Source: Tachypleus tridentatus (taxonomy: Eukaryota; Arthropoda; Merostomata; Xiphosura; Limulidae). Taken from it: a stretch of DNA of 64,000 nucleotides. The stretch covers positions 558,001 through 622,000 of the forward strand of contig NC_134825.1 of assembly GCF_004210375.1 (NCBI RefSeq), read 5' to 3'. Positions 12,531 through 22,640 of the stretch are shown here, piece by piece (the first letter of the stretch is position 1; each line of letters opens with the position of its first letter). The translations under genes and the position numbers were made by a program. The notes beneath the pieces were generated by a model, which did not search any database, was not told where the DNA came from, and saw only the letters and a list, made by a program, of their open reading frames with translations.

Positions 12531-15510
12531 TAGTGACATGTCTCTTGTCTTATGGAAGTCACTCTACTTTGTTTCATGTGTCTCCCATGTCTTACACAAC
12601 TCAGTATATTTTTCCAAGTCATCTGTCTTGTTTTTCTCTTACACAAGCTAATCTATTTATGTTTACCTATCTTCCCTATCTTACATAAGTCAGTTTATTT
12701 CTAGTCTTCCGTCTTTTTTGTCTTACAAAAATTATTTTATTTCTTGCATCTATCTGTCGTGTTATTCAAGACTGTTTATTTCTAATTATCTCTCTCCCAT
12801 GTCTTGCACTAATTAGTTTATTTCTAGTTATCTCTCTCCCATGTCTAGCACTAATTAGTTTATTTCTAGTTATATCTCTCCCATGTCTTGCACTAATTAG
12901 TTTATTTCTAGTCATTTCTCTTTCTTCTTACACAACTCTGTTTATTTTAGTTATCTCTCTCCCATGTCTTGCACTAATTAGTTTATTTCTAGTTATATCT
13001 CTCCCGTGTCTTGCACTAATTAGTTTATTTCTAGTCATTTCTCTTTCTTCTTACACAACTCTGTTTATTTCTAGTTATCTCTCTCCCATGTCTTGCACTA
13101 ATTAGTTTATTTCTAGTTATATCTCTCCCATGTCTTGCACTAATTAGTTTATTTTTAGTCATTTCTCTTTCTTCTTACACAACTCTGTTTATTTCTAGTT
13201 ATCTCTCTCCCATGTCTTGTACTAATTAGTTTATTTCTAGTCATTTCTCTTTCTTCTTACACAACTCTGTTTATTTCTAGTTATCTCTCTCCCATGTCTT
13301 GCACTAATTAGTTTATTTCTAGTTATATCTCTCCCATGTCTTGCACTAATTAGTTTATTTCTAGTCATTTCTCTTTCTTCTTACACAACTCTGTTTATTT
13401 CTAGTTATCTCTCTCCCATGTCTTGCACTAATTAGTTTATTTCTAGTTATATCTCTCCCATGTCTTGCACTAATTAGTTTATTTCTAGTCATTTCTCTTT
13501 CTTCTTACACAACTCTGTTTATTTCTAGTTATATCTCTCCCATCTCTTGCACTAATTAGTTTATTTCTAGTTATATCTCTCCCATGTCTTGCACTAATTA
13601 GTTTATTTCTAGTCATTTCTCTTTCTTCTTACACAACTCTGTTTATTTCTAGTTATCTCTCTCCCATGTCTTGCACTAATTAGTTTATTTCTAGTCATTT
13701 CTCTTTCTTCTTACACAACTCTGTTTATTTCTAGTTATATCTCTCCCATGTCTTGCACTAATTAGTTTATTTCTAGTTATATCTCTCCCATGTCTTGCAC
13801 TAATTAGTTTATTTCTAGTCATTTCTCTTTCTTCTTACACAACTCTGTTTATTTCTAGTTATCTCTCTCCCATGTCTTGCACTAATTAGTTTATTTCTAG
13901 TTATATCTCTTCCATGTCTTGCACTAATTATTTTATTTCTAGTCATTCCTCTTTCTTCTTACACAACTCTGTTTATTTCTAGTTATCTCTCTCCCGTGTC
14001 TTGCACTAATTAGTTTATTTCTAGTTATATCTCTCCCATGTCTTGCAATAATTAGTTTATTTCTAGTTATATCTCTCCCATGTCTTGCACTAATTAGTTT
14101 ATTTCTAGTCATTTCTCTTTCTTCTTACACAACTCTGTTTATTTCTAGTTATCTCTCTCCCATGTCTTGCACTAATTAGTTTATTTCTAGTTATATCTCT
14201 CCCATGTCTTGCACTAATTAGTTTATTTCTAGTCATTTCTCTTTCTTCTTACACAACTCTGTTTATTTCTAGTTATATCTCTCCCATGTCTTGCACTAAT
14301 TAGTTTATTTCTAGTTATATCTCTCCCATGTCTTGCACTAATTAGTTTATTTTTAGTCATTTCTCTTTCTTCTTACACAACTCTGTTTATTTCTAGTTAT
14401 CTCTCTCCCATGTCTTGCACTAATTAGTTTATTTCTAGTTATATCTCTCCCATGTCTTGCACTAATTAGTTTATTTCTAGTCATTTCTCTTTCTTCTTAC
14501 ACAACTCTGTTTATTTCTAGTTATCTCTCTCCCATGTCTTGTACTAATTAGTTTATTTCTAGTCATTTCTCTTTCTTCTTACACAACTCTGTTTATTTCT
14601 AGTTATCTCTCTCCCATGTCTTGCACTAATTAGTTTATTTCTAGTCATTTCTCTTTCTTCTTACACAACTCTGTTTATTTCTAGTTATATCTCTCCCATG
14701 TCTTGCACTAATTAGTTTATTTCTAGTTATATCTCTCCCATGTCTTGCACTAATTAGTTTATTTCTAGTCATTTCTCTTTCTTCTTACACAACTCTGTTT
14801 ATTTCTAGTTATCTCTCTCCCATGTCTTGCACTAATTAGTTTATTTCTAGTTATATCTCTCCCATGTCTTGCACTAATTAGTTTATTTCTAGTCATTTCT
14901 CTTTCTTCTTACACAACTCTGTTTATTTCTAGTTATATCTCTCCCATGTCTTGCACTAATTAGTTTATTTCTAGTTATATCTTTCCCATGTCTTGCACTA
15001 ATTAGTTTATTTCTAGTTATATCTCTCCCATGTCTTGCACTAATTAGTTTATTTTTAGTCATTTCTCTTTCTTCTTACACAACTCTGTTTATTTCTAGTT
15101 ATCTCTCTCCCATGTCTTGCACTAATTAGTTTATTTCTAGTTATATCTCTCCCATGTCTTGCACTAATTAGTTTATTTCTAGTCATTTCTCTTTCTTCTT
15201 ACACAACTCTGTTTATTTCTAGTTATCTCTCTCCCATGTCTTGTACTAATTAGTTTATTTCTAGTCATTTCTCTTTCTTCTTACACAACTCTGTTTATTT
15301 CTAGTTATATCTCTTCCATGTCTTGCACTAATTATTTTATTTCAGTCATTTCTCTTTCTTTTTACACAACTCTGTTTATTTCTAGTTATATATCTCCCAT
15401 GTCTTGCACTAATTAGTTTATTTCTAGTTATATCTCTCCCATGTCTTGCACTAATTAGTTTATTTCTAGTCATTTCTCTTTCTTCTTACACAAGCTAGTT
15501 TATTTCGAGT
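12531..15510 (+). repeat. 40/42-bp higher-order array of intron 2
   Basis: Two unit types alternate: a 42-bp type (ctagttatctctctcccatg then tcttgcactaattagtttat) and a 40-bp type (ctagtcatttctctttcttc then ttacacaactctgtttattt). They alternate in blocks of two or three, giving higher-order periods of about 82 and 124 bp. From about 12780 to 15480 the units are nearly identical, so this part is young or homogenised. Every unit contains TTTATTTCTAG, which reads as a 3' splice site on the sense strand. Confidence 0.95.
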
Positions 15511-15900
15511 CGTGTCTTTCTCTTGTTTTCCCCAAATCCGTTTATTGCTAGTCGTATTTCTCACGTTTGTCAAATAAGTCAGTTTATTTGCGATAAAGTA
15601 CGAATTTTACACAAAATAATTTACAAGGTAGTATTATAATGTTAATAAATATAAATATATTTTAAATAACCTTTAGTGTGCATTGTAGATAGTGTAACTG
15701 ATTGTTAATTTTTCATTTGTAAAAAATTGCTTCATGTAGAATTTTTCCCTCATTTATAAACGTTGTTTTTCTTTGGTTATTATCTCTGGTTATATGTTTT
15801 TATTTAAATGTTTTATGCACTGTAGTATAGCTTCTAGTTTCTGTAGTGATAATCTCTATCTATTAACTGATATCTATCATTGTCTTTCCTTGTTTCTCAG
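15511..15900. other. End of intron 2
   Basis: The sequence is unique and AT-rich, ending in a strong polypyrimidine tract and acceptor (tctttccttgtttctcag) at 15883-15900. I see nothing else in it. Confidence 0.7.
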
Positions 15901-16030
15901 AATGCGAGACTTGGAAGGAATAGTGAATACTGGCCTTTACATCAATGACCTTAGCATGCATGACTTTAGTAGGGACATGGTGCTTGCCGGACAACAACAG
16001 TCAGCTGAACTTAAGCTGGCCTTAGACCAA
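15901..16030 (+). CDS. Gyc88E: Gyc88E-like exon: HNOBA end and start of signalling helix
   Basis: The exon is 130 nt. Its first base completes a Val codon from exon 6764-6848, and 43 codons follow, ending in Gln. The donor is gtaaga. It encodes [20 protein letters not shown] then [32 protein letters not shown] is the signature at the junction of HNOBA and the coiled-coil signalling helix in haem guanylate cyclases; the helix begins at [12 protein letters not shown]. The ATG near the start is an internal Met, not an initiator, because the sequence before it is a splice acceptor. Nearly every residue matches the insect Gyc88E form. Confidence 0.96.
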
Positions 16031-16676
16031 GTAAGAGATTATGGATTACGAGGTGTCGTGATTAAAACAACTTGTCACTATATGCAAGCAGGACGGTGCG
16101 AAATAAGTTAAAATACATTCAAATTCATTATTTAAAGGCTTCCTCGCCACTTGTGGCTGGACGATAAGTTTGACAGCTTATAACGCTAAAAACCGGGTTT
16201 CAAAAGCTATATTTTGCACAAAACATATAATTCATTGAATTTCTAGTGGTTCACAGCAAACAAATCTGTTTAATTAAAAGTTTTTTTTTATTTCTTTGGC
16301 AACGTCACGTTTCAAAAGATTAAGGGCGATCATAATATTATATATGAATTACGTAATTAACATGTCACTTACTGGATGTTTCCTATTTAGTTCACAAATA
16401 TGAAATATTTGTTATTTGTATGTGAGTAAGTGTCTGTGTAAATAAAACTACGAACCAATAGTGAGAACAGAATCTAACAAACAACAATGGTCAGATAATA
16501 TCTTACTCTACGAAGGTAAATAAACAAAACATTTGAAGATTGACGAAGTAAAAATATATGGCAGAGCATATTTCTTTGTTCTTAAAGAAGCACCAAAGAT
16601 ATTATTATAGGTCATCTTTTCACCTTAACAGCAACAGTAAAGACAACGTAATATCTTATCTTCTTTCTTTTATCAG
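16031..16676. other. Intron 3 with a worn SINE
   Basis: This is an ordinary unique AT-rich intron apart from the SINE fragment at 16137-16240. The acceptor at its end is tcttctttcttttatcag. Confidence 0.7.
16137..16240 (+). mobile_element. Degenerate tRNA-derived SINE
   Basis: It contains cagcttataacgctaaaaac followed by cgggtttca, which matches the head of the SINE family better preserved at 44570 and 48232. The rest is decayed. Confidence 0.45.
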
Positions 16677-16823
16677 GAATTACAGAAAAGCAAACAGCTG
16701 GAGGATTCTATGAAGAAGCTGGACTCGGAAATGAAGCGAACAGACGAGTTGCTGTACCAGATGATTCCCAAACAAGTAGCAGATAGACTAAGGAAAGGAG
16801 AGCCTGCGGTTGACACGTGTCAG
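16677..16823 (+). CDS. Gyc88E: Gyc88E-like exon: signalling helix / coiled coil
   Basis: The exon is 147 nt, 49 codons, phase 0 at both ends. It encodes [20 protein letters not shown] then [20 protein letters not shown], ending GEPAVDTCQ. The first 25 residues have heptad-like leucine and methionine spacing typical of the dimerising signalling helix. LLYQM(I/L)P..VA..LR immediately precedes the catalytic domain in all class III guanylate cyclases. The donor is GTTATA, a weak 5' splice site for this gene, where the other donors are gtaagt, gtaaga, gtgaga or gtacgt. This could allow retention of the short intron 4. Confidence 0.95.
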
Positions 16824-17091
16824 GTTATACATATATACTGAACTAATGCAATAATAAAGATAGGTATTAAAGACAAGTTATGAAAAGAGAAACAACAAAT
16901 ACTCGATTTTAGCCTTAAATAGAATGATGTTCAAATACATTAATCATGAAGATTCTGCGGTATTGTAACAATTTGACAAAATATATCTTTCAGCGTGAGC
17001 CGTATTAAACCTCTAATAACCTAGAACTATCTTAACTTTGGCTTTGGTACGATTAAATCTGTTTTTTTTTTCTTATTTTTTGTTCAAGCAG
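16824..17091. other. Intron 4, shortest of the gene
   Basis: It is 268 bp of unique AT-rich sequence with a weak donor (gttata) and a good acceptor (long T run then tgttcaagcag). Nothing else is visible. Confidence 0.75.
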
Positions 17092-17238
17092 GATTTCGAG
17101 TGTGTGACCATCTTATTCAGTGATGTAATCACTTTTACACAAATTTGTAGCCGAATCCCTCCGATGGAGGTCGTGTCGATGTTAAACACCATGTACAGTA
17201 TGTTCGACCACTTGACTGAAACACACAAAGTTTATAAG
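17092..17238 (+). CDS. Gyc88E: Gyc88E-like exon: first part of cyclase catalytic domain
   Basis: The exon is 147 nt, 49 codons. It encodes [20 protein letters not shown] then [20 protein letters not shown] and LTETHKVYK. The Asp in LFSD is the first metal-binding aspartate of class III nucleotide cyclases. Classical beta-1 subunits have Gly at this place, whereas this gene keeps Asp as Gyc88E does, so one subunit could supply a full active site. The acceptor is preceded by a long T tract and the donor is gtttga, a weak match to the consensus. Confidence 0.96.
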
Positions 17239-17516
17239 GTTTGAAGTTTTAACATGATTTTGTATTATCTTAACCTTAAAATTACTATATGTACTTCTAC
17301 ATTATGTATGTGTATTATATGTACTTCTACTTTATATATATGTACTTCTACTTTATATATATGTACTTCTACTTTATATGTATGAACCATATGCACTTCA
17401 ACTTTATATAAATTTACTATATGCTCTTCAACTTTATATATGTGTACTGTATGTATTTCTGCTTTATATATATATACATACTACATGTACTTCACCCTTA
17501 TATATACACCCTTGTG

Positions 17517-18496
17517 CAAATTAATTGAAACAAATGGTAATTTTACAATATTTTCATCATAGCGTCCGGTGTAAGCTCGCTGGACCCGCTGATTTCCTTT
17601 AATAGTCATTTTTTCACACAGACGGCGTCATTAGCTGTGTTTTGCAGTACGGTCGATCTATTTTTGGGTATATGACGAAATTTTGAGGAATATTACGTCA
17701 TTTGAAATTGCGTTAGAAGGGCAAGGAGACCAATCAAAAAACAACTTACCAACTCAATGAAGAATAAACGATATCAATGGGGTATGAAATACAAGAACTG
17801 GACGTAAGAACAATGGAGGAAGGTGTCATTCAGTGACGAGACTCATTTCTTCGTACAGGGTCAAAGAAGTCTGCATGTTCGCAGATCCCCAGGTGAGAAA
17901 CTTCGAGAATTTTACATCAATCAGTTCGTAAAACATCCCTTGAAGAAGGTGTTTTGGGGTTTTTCAGCTACTATGGCGTCGGAGGCTTATATATCGTAGA
18001 AGGTATGATGCGAGGACCACAGTACATCGAAGTTTTGCAGAGAAGAGTCGTTCTACAATTGAAAAAGAGGTTTCCAGATGGATCTGGCATTTTTCAGCAA
18101 GATCTGGCTCCGTGCCACACATCGAAACTCGTGAAGAATTTTATGACTACAACGCGAATAAAGGTGCTGGACTGGCCTGGAAACTCTCCGGACTTAAATC
18201 CTATTGAAAATCTTTGGGCGATTTGTAAAGAAAGACTTCGGGGAAAAAACTGTACTACGAAAGATAAGCTAATTGAAACCATACTTGAGGTGTGGTACCG
18301 TGATCCAAAAATTAGTAAAGATTGCAGTCATCTCGTGGACTCGATGCCAAAGCGGATTAATGATCTTCTGAAAAATATAGGTGGTCATATCATGTATTAA
18401 TTTGTGAATAATTTTTGTATTCTCAGAAATAAAATGCAAAAAATTGAAAAAAAATCGTAATTTTCTATCTTGTTTCAATTAATTTGCACAAAGGTG
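17517..18496 (+). mobile_element. Tc1/mariner-type transposon, internally deleted
   Basis: The element has near-perfect terminal inverted repeats of about 27 bp (left start cacccttgtgcaaattaatt, right end the complement with one mismatch). It is flanked by TA on both sides (17515-17516 and 18497-18498), as expected for Tc1/mariner insertion. At 980 bp it is shorter than the 1.3-1.7 kb typical of the superfamily, and the DNA-binding N-terminus of the transposase is largely missing. It sits within the TA-rich repeat of intron 5, which offers many targets. Confidence 0.93.
17740..18400 (+). pseudogene. Tc1-type DD34E transposase remnant
   Basis: The catalytic half of a transposase is readable. 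The first Asp is in FSDETHFF (codon at 17835), the second Asp in FQQDLAPCH (18101), and the Glu in NPIENLW (18206) with 34 residues between the last two, so it is DD34E. GNSPDLNPIENLW is the classic Tc1 signature. There is an in-frame TAA after KYKNWT near 17806 and a one-base loss in the T run near 17960, after which the frame runs open to a stop at 18400. The helix-turn-helix region is deleted. It cannot make an active enzyme and is a fossil or a passively mobilised copy. Confidence 0.92.
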
Positions 18497-19970
18497 TATG
18501 TACTATATGTACTTCTACTTCATATATATGTACTGTATGTACTTCAAGTTTATATATACGTACCAGATGTACGTCTACTTTATATATGTGTACTGTATGT
18601 AGTTCTACTTTATATATATGTACTGTATGTACTTCAAGTTTATATATACGTACCAGATGTACGTCTACTTTATATATGTGTACTGTATGTAGTTCTACTT
18701 TATATATATCTACTTTATGTACTTCTACTTTACATATATATGCACTATATGCACTTTTATTTTATATATATGTACTACATGTACTTCTACTTTATGTATG
18801 TGTACTGTATGTAGTTCTACTTTCTATATATGTACTACATGTACTTCTACTTTATGTATGTGTACTGTATGTAGTTCTACTTTCTATATATGTATTACAT
18901 GTACTTCTACTTTACATATATATGCACTATATGCACTTTTATTTTACATATATATGTACTACATGTACTTCTACTTTATGTATGTACTGTATGCACGTCT
19001 ACTTTATATATATACTTTTACTCTATATATATGTACCATATTTACGTTTACTAGATATAAATGAACTATATGTACTTCTTGTTTCCATATATGTACATCT
19101 ACTTGATATATATGTACTTCATTTTGTATATATGTACATATTTGTACTTCTACTTTATATATATGTACTATATGTACTTCTAATTTATGTATGTGTACGT
19201 ATATATAATTATACTTTGTATGTATGCACTATAAGTACTTCTACTTTGTATGTGTGTACAATACCTTATATATATATATACTATATATTCTTGTTTTCCA
19301 TATACGTCATATGTATATAGTATATGTTCTATATGTACTTGTACTTTATATATATATGCTATGTGTACTTCTACTTTATATATGTAGATTATGTACTATA
19401 TGCACTTCCACTTTATTCATATGTACCTATATATATATGTACTATATTTATTTCTACTTGATATATATTTACTATATGTGCTTCTAGTTTCTATATATGA
19501 ACTTCTGCTGTATATACTATATGCACCTCTGCTTTATATATATATGCACTAGATGTACTTCTTTTTGTGTATGTACTCATACGTACAAAATGTACAATAT
19601 GTACTACTGCTTTATATATATTCTATGTGTACTTTATTTTGAGTATATGTACTTCTACTTTATATATATGTGCTATATGTACTTTTACTTTATGTGTTTG
19701 TACTATATACTTCTGCTTTATATATGTACTATATGCACATCGACTTTGTATGTATGTAGGTATATGTGTATATGCACTTTTACTCTATATTTATGTATTA
19801 TGTTTACTTGTACTTGATATATATGTACTTCTAGTTTATATATATGCACTTCTACTATTCATATATTTACATAGGTAGAATATGTACACCTATATATCTG
19901 TACTCTGTGTACTTCTACGTTATATACATGTACTATATGTACTTCTTCTTTCATACACAGTTTTAACGTG

Positions 19971-20076
19971 TATAAGAAGTTCTTTTAATTGTAGACAGAT
20001 TCGTATGATTGTTTAGTGTTAAGAGAAGAAAACTTGTTCCTCTGCAGTTAGTTATATAGCTATATAACTTTATATT
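19971..20076. other. Short unique stretch in intron 5
   Basis: It lies between the TA-rich array and the LINE relic. I see nothing in it. Confidence 0.5.
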
Positions 20077-20336
20077 GAAGTTTATTTTGTGTGATGTTTC
20101 GAACATGAGTCATACGCTGGTCAATAAAGACTGTGTTATAGGCCGTGGGGATAAGGTAAGTGGATACAAAAGTGGCTTGATGGAAGAAAAGAATGTTCTC
20201 ATATATGAAGTTTATTTTGTGTGATGTTTCGAACACGTGTCATACGCTGGTCAATAGAGACTGTGCTATAGGCCGTGGGGATAAAGTAAGTGGATAGAAA
20301 AGTAGCTTGATGGAAGAAAAGAAGGTTCTCATATAT
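20077..20336 (+). repeat. 130-bp direct duplication, two copies
   Basis: Two tandem copies of 130 bp begin gaagtttattttgtgtgatg at 20077 and 20207 and differ at only a few bases. The copied text is LINE coding sequence: one frame reads KWIQKWLDGRKE in the first copy. The duplication therefore happened inside the dead LINE. Confidence 0.9.
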
Positions 20337-20860
20337 GAAGTTTATTCAAACTGGATTAATGTCACAACCAGAGTGTTCTGAAGATCATTACTCTTTTTGA
20401 TTTACATTAATGACCCAGATGAAAGAATGGTTAATAAATTTCTTACATTTGTTGATGATATTAAGGTATTGGGTGCTGCTGGGTGTGAGGAGGATACCTC
20501 CGATTTATCGAAGGATTTAGATCACTTAGTGAGTTGAGTCAATAAACGGCAGATGGGTTTTAATTATAATAAATGCAAGTTAATGTATGTGGGTTATCAT
20601 AACCTGAATTATAAGTATAATTTGGATGGGAATAACTTTAATTGTGTCATGAAAGACAGAAATTTTGATGTAACGATTGATCAGTTTCTTACAAACAGTG
20701 AGGTAATATTAGTAGCAGGACAAATAGTATTTTGTATCTACAGAAATATTGAATGCTAGTCGAAACTGGTTTTACTTTCATTGTATAGATCACTGGTTAT
20801 TCCACGTTTGGAGTATTGAATTGTTGGAAATGGTTCCCAGAAATATTATTAGAATGATGG

Positions 20861-21112
20861 GTTGTCTTACCATTAGAGGCTGACACCTGGAATAGAGAGG
20901 TTGTCTTACCATTAGAGGCTGACACCTGGAATAGAGGGGTTGTCTTACCATTAGAGGCTGACACCTGGAATAGAGGGGTTGTCTTATCATTAGAGGCTGA
21001 CACCTGAAATAGAGGGGTTGTCTTACCATTAGAGGCTGACACCTGGAATAGAGGGGTTGTCTTACCATTAGAGGCTGACACCTGGAATAGAGGGGTTGTC
21101 TTATCATTAGAA
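20861..21112 (+). repeat. 39-bp tandem repeat inside the LINE relic
   Basis: Six to seven near-identical units of 39 bp (gttgtcttaccattagaggc then tgacacctggaatagaggg). It splits the LINE reverse transcriptase between the YKSLVRPHLEY-like part and the C-terminal part. The open minus-strand frames here come from 39 being a multiple of three. Confidence 0.95.
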
Positions 21113-21425
21113 GCTGACATCTTTCAAACTGTTTCTTTTGAAAATAAAAGAAAGGAGTTTGAGAGGATCTGATTGAGGTGTTTAAGATTCTAAAGATTCA
21201 TTTTTATCATATTTAACAGTGAGAATAGAGTGATTAGGGGAGCTAAGCATATATATTTTGACAAGATAGAAATCATCTTCAGCTATGACAACTTTATTTT
21301 GCTAACAGGGTTAGCCTTTGTAATGGTTATCTCTGATGCTGTAGAGGCAGTAAATGTGTGTTTAAGAACAAGTTTGATAACTATATGAATGATAAGAGAT
21401 GGCTTTAAGATTTTTTAAAATTATT

Positions 21426-21609
21426 TTAATTTAATTTAGAGCATGGAACAGCCTAGATGTCCCATGTTGTTCCAAAACGCTGTGTTATGTTTCTCAAGCA
21501 TTTCCTTGCAGTAAATACTTCAGAAACATTTTGTTTTAAAAGTATTTTATAAAAAGTAGATGATAGTGTTGCGTATGAAATGTGCAGGTTTTGTTGTTGA
21601 TTTCGCTAG
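21426..21609. other. End of intron 5
   Basis: Unique sequence ending in the acceptor tttcgctag. Nothing else is visible. Confidence 0.6.
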
Positions 21610-21766
21610 GTTGAAACGATTGGGGACGCTTACATGGGGGTAGCCGGTGCGCCTGATGTGGACCCCAAGCATGCAGAAAACGTGTGTGACATGGCTTTGG
21701 ATATGGTGCACGTTATTGGCGATCTAAAAGATCCGTCCACTGGTCAAAGTCTACAAATTCGTGTTG
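21610..21766 (+). CDS. Gyc88E: Gyc88E-like exon: cyclase domain with second metal Asp
   Basis: The exon is 157 nt: 52 codons plus the first base of a Gly codon. The donor is gtgaga. It encodes [20 protein letters not shown] then [20 protein letters not shown] and [12 protein letters not shown]. In ETIGD, Glu is the guanine-selecting residue and Asp the second metal ligand of guanylate cyclases (family knowledge). The stretch DPSTGQ.L.IRVG is shared with insect Gyc88E. GDAYMGV replaces the more usual GDAYMVV of Gyc88E and GDKYMTV of beta-1. Confidence 0.97.
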
Positions 21767-22064
21767 GTGAGATCTGAGTTTTATCTTCATAGATTGAACT
21801 TGTTATAATGAAGATACTTTGAAGCCTTACTATAATGTCACAATCTTTGTCGTGGTCAGTCATCCTTTTAACGACAGTATTTTTGACCAGTAATCCTGCA
21901 TCATTTGAAATGCATAAAGCTGTCGTTTATAAAACATACTTTTTGGTTGCTTTCCATAAACCATCCACTTTAAGAGGACTGGTTTCCCAGTACCAGTTTC
22001 AACATTCTGATCTGACAGAAGTCAGCTTGACCGGTAGATAGGAAACAACATGAATGATTTATTT
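21767..22064. other. Start of intron 6
   Basis: Unique sequence. A short reading frame at 21835-22041 shows no family feature I recognise, and I do not call it a gene. Confidence 0.5.
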
Positions 22065-22223
22065 ATGTAAAAACGGCTCGTTTGGGTTGAGAAAATGTTT
22101 TATGTAGAGGAGTGAACAACGTTTCGACCTCCTTGTGAACCTGACGATAACCGAAGAAGGTCGAAACGTTGTTCACTCCTCTACGTAAAAAGGTTTCTCA
22201 ACCCAAACGAGTCGTTTTTACAT
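22065..22223. mobile_element. Palindromic Penelope-like element terminus
   Basis: Two arms of about 66 bp (22065-22130 and 22158-22223) are inverted copies of the terminal sequence also found at 55949, 59680 and 43492 (aaaacggctcgtttgggttg and its complement). They are separated by 27 bp. The right arm with the loop holds a hammerhead-like core, and the left arm stops exactly within stem II of that core. After 22223 a further PLE-terminal stretch (caagtgggttttctcgacat) follows, as at the left end of the element at 55949. This looks like a remnant of an inverted double insertion, the usual arrangement for this class. Confidence 0.85.
22135..22176 (+). ncRNA. Hammerhead-ribozyme-like core in PLE terminus (weakened)
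   Basis: The order is stem I strand gtgaac, CTGACGA, stem II taacc-gaagaa-ggtc, GAAA, CGTT, then gttcac closing stem I with six pairs. The first stem II strand carries an A (aacc) where the other copies have gacc, leaving only three good pairs. It is the weakest of the four copies. Confidence 0.5.
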
Positions 22224-22231
22224 ATATATTT

Positions 22232-22640
22232 CTACAAGTGGGTTTTCTCGACATCACTGAACATGAATGACTTAGCTAGTATGTCTTTGTAGGGAATAGA
22301 ATGAATACTCGTTTTACTCTGAAGCTGCTTGAGGTATGCGACGGTGTAAACGCTATGTTTTGGAACCAAGTTGTGTAGATATGACTTCTTTCGTTTTTCC
22401 AGATGACTGTCCTCGTCCATTATGTTCCATAATATTTTTTGAGTTACGCGATCAACTTTTGCCACTAATCTTTGTGATAATCTACTCTTATTTCCTACAA
22501 GACATCCCACTTTGCATACAACAGCTGGGATACAACCTGTTGCAAGTATCTTATCTGGTGTCCAAAGTTGACCTTATTTGTTTGCAGTACAAGGAACATA
22601 CTTGTCCTGGAAATCTACATACCCATTCTTAACACATCTC
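22232..22640 (-). other. Unidentified protein-like remnant next to the PLE palindrome
   Basis: On the minus strand a frame from about 22620 to 22232 reads as plausible protein with one internal stop. It includes GCIPAVVCKVGCLVGNKSRL and ILWNIMDEDSHLEKRKKSYL, and ends by running into the PLE-terminal sequence. I do not recognise the family. It could be a decayed transposon gene, a retrocopy, or PLE flanking DNA carried along. Base composition is less AT-rich than the surrounding intron, which favours foreign or formerly coding origin. Confidence 0.3.

Larger units (their letters stand above)
17270..19970 (+). repeat. TA-rich minisatellite (tgtacttctactttatat type) in intron 5
   Basis: The array has units of roughly 21-32 bp built around tatatgtacttctactttat, very variable in length. 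It is interrupted at 17517-18496 by a Tc1-like transposon and continues on both sides of it, so the array predates the insertion. Long reading frames here (for example 18484-19320) are periodic and low in complexity, so I do not call them genes. Confidence 0.9.
20077..21425 (+). pseudogene. LINE (CR1-like) reverse transcriptase relic
   Basis: Readable pieces in order are KWIQKWLDGRKE, LLFLIYINDPDERMVNKFL then TFVDDIKVLGAAG (the FxDD catalytic box at about 20448-20459), RQMGFNYNKCKLMYVGYHNL, and, after the 39-bp array, EDLIEVFKILK and VFKNKFDNYMNDKRW. This order and spacing is the C-terminal half of a CR1/Jockey-like non-LTR reverse transcriptase. Stops and frameshifts are frequent, and the segment before the catalytic box (usually SGVPQGSVLGP) is lost. 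There is no endonuclease domain and no clear 3' tail. It lies in sense orientation in intron 5 of the guanylate cyclase. Confidence 0.85.

Noticed and set aside
15773-16111. Reading the Met at 15902 or 15773 as a protein start
   Set aside because: 15773-15900 is intron with a strong acceptor at its end, and the Met at 15902 is internal to the guanylate cyclase, in phase with the exon at 6764-6848.
18470-19878. Long Tyr/Cys/Thr-rich frames
   Set aside because: They are overlapping frames of the TA-rich minisatellite, with periodic low-complexity translation and no start context or domain.
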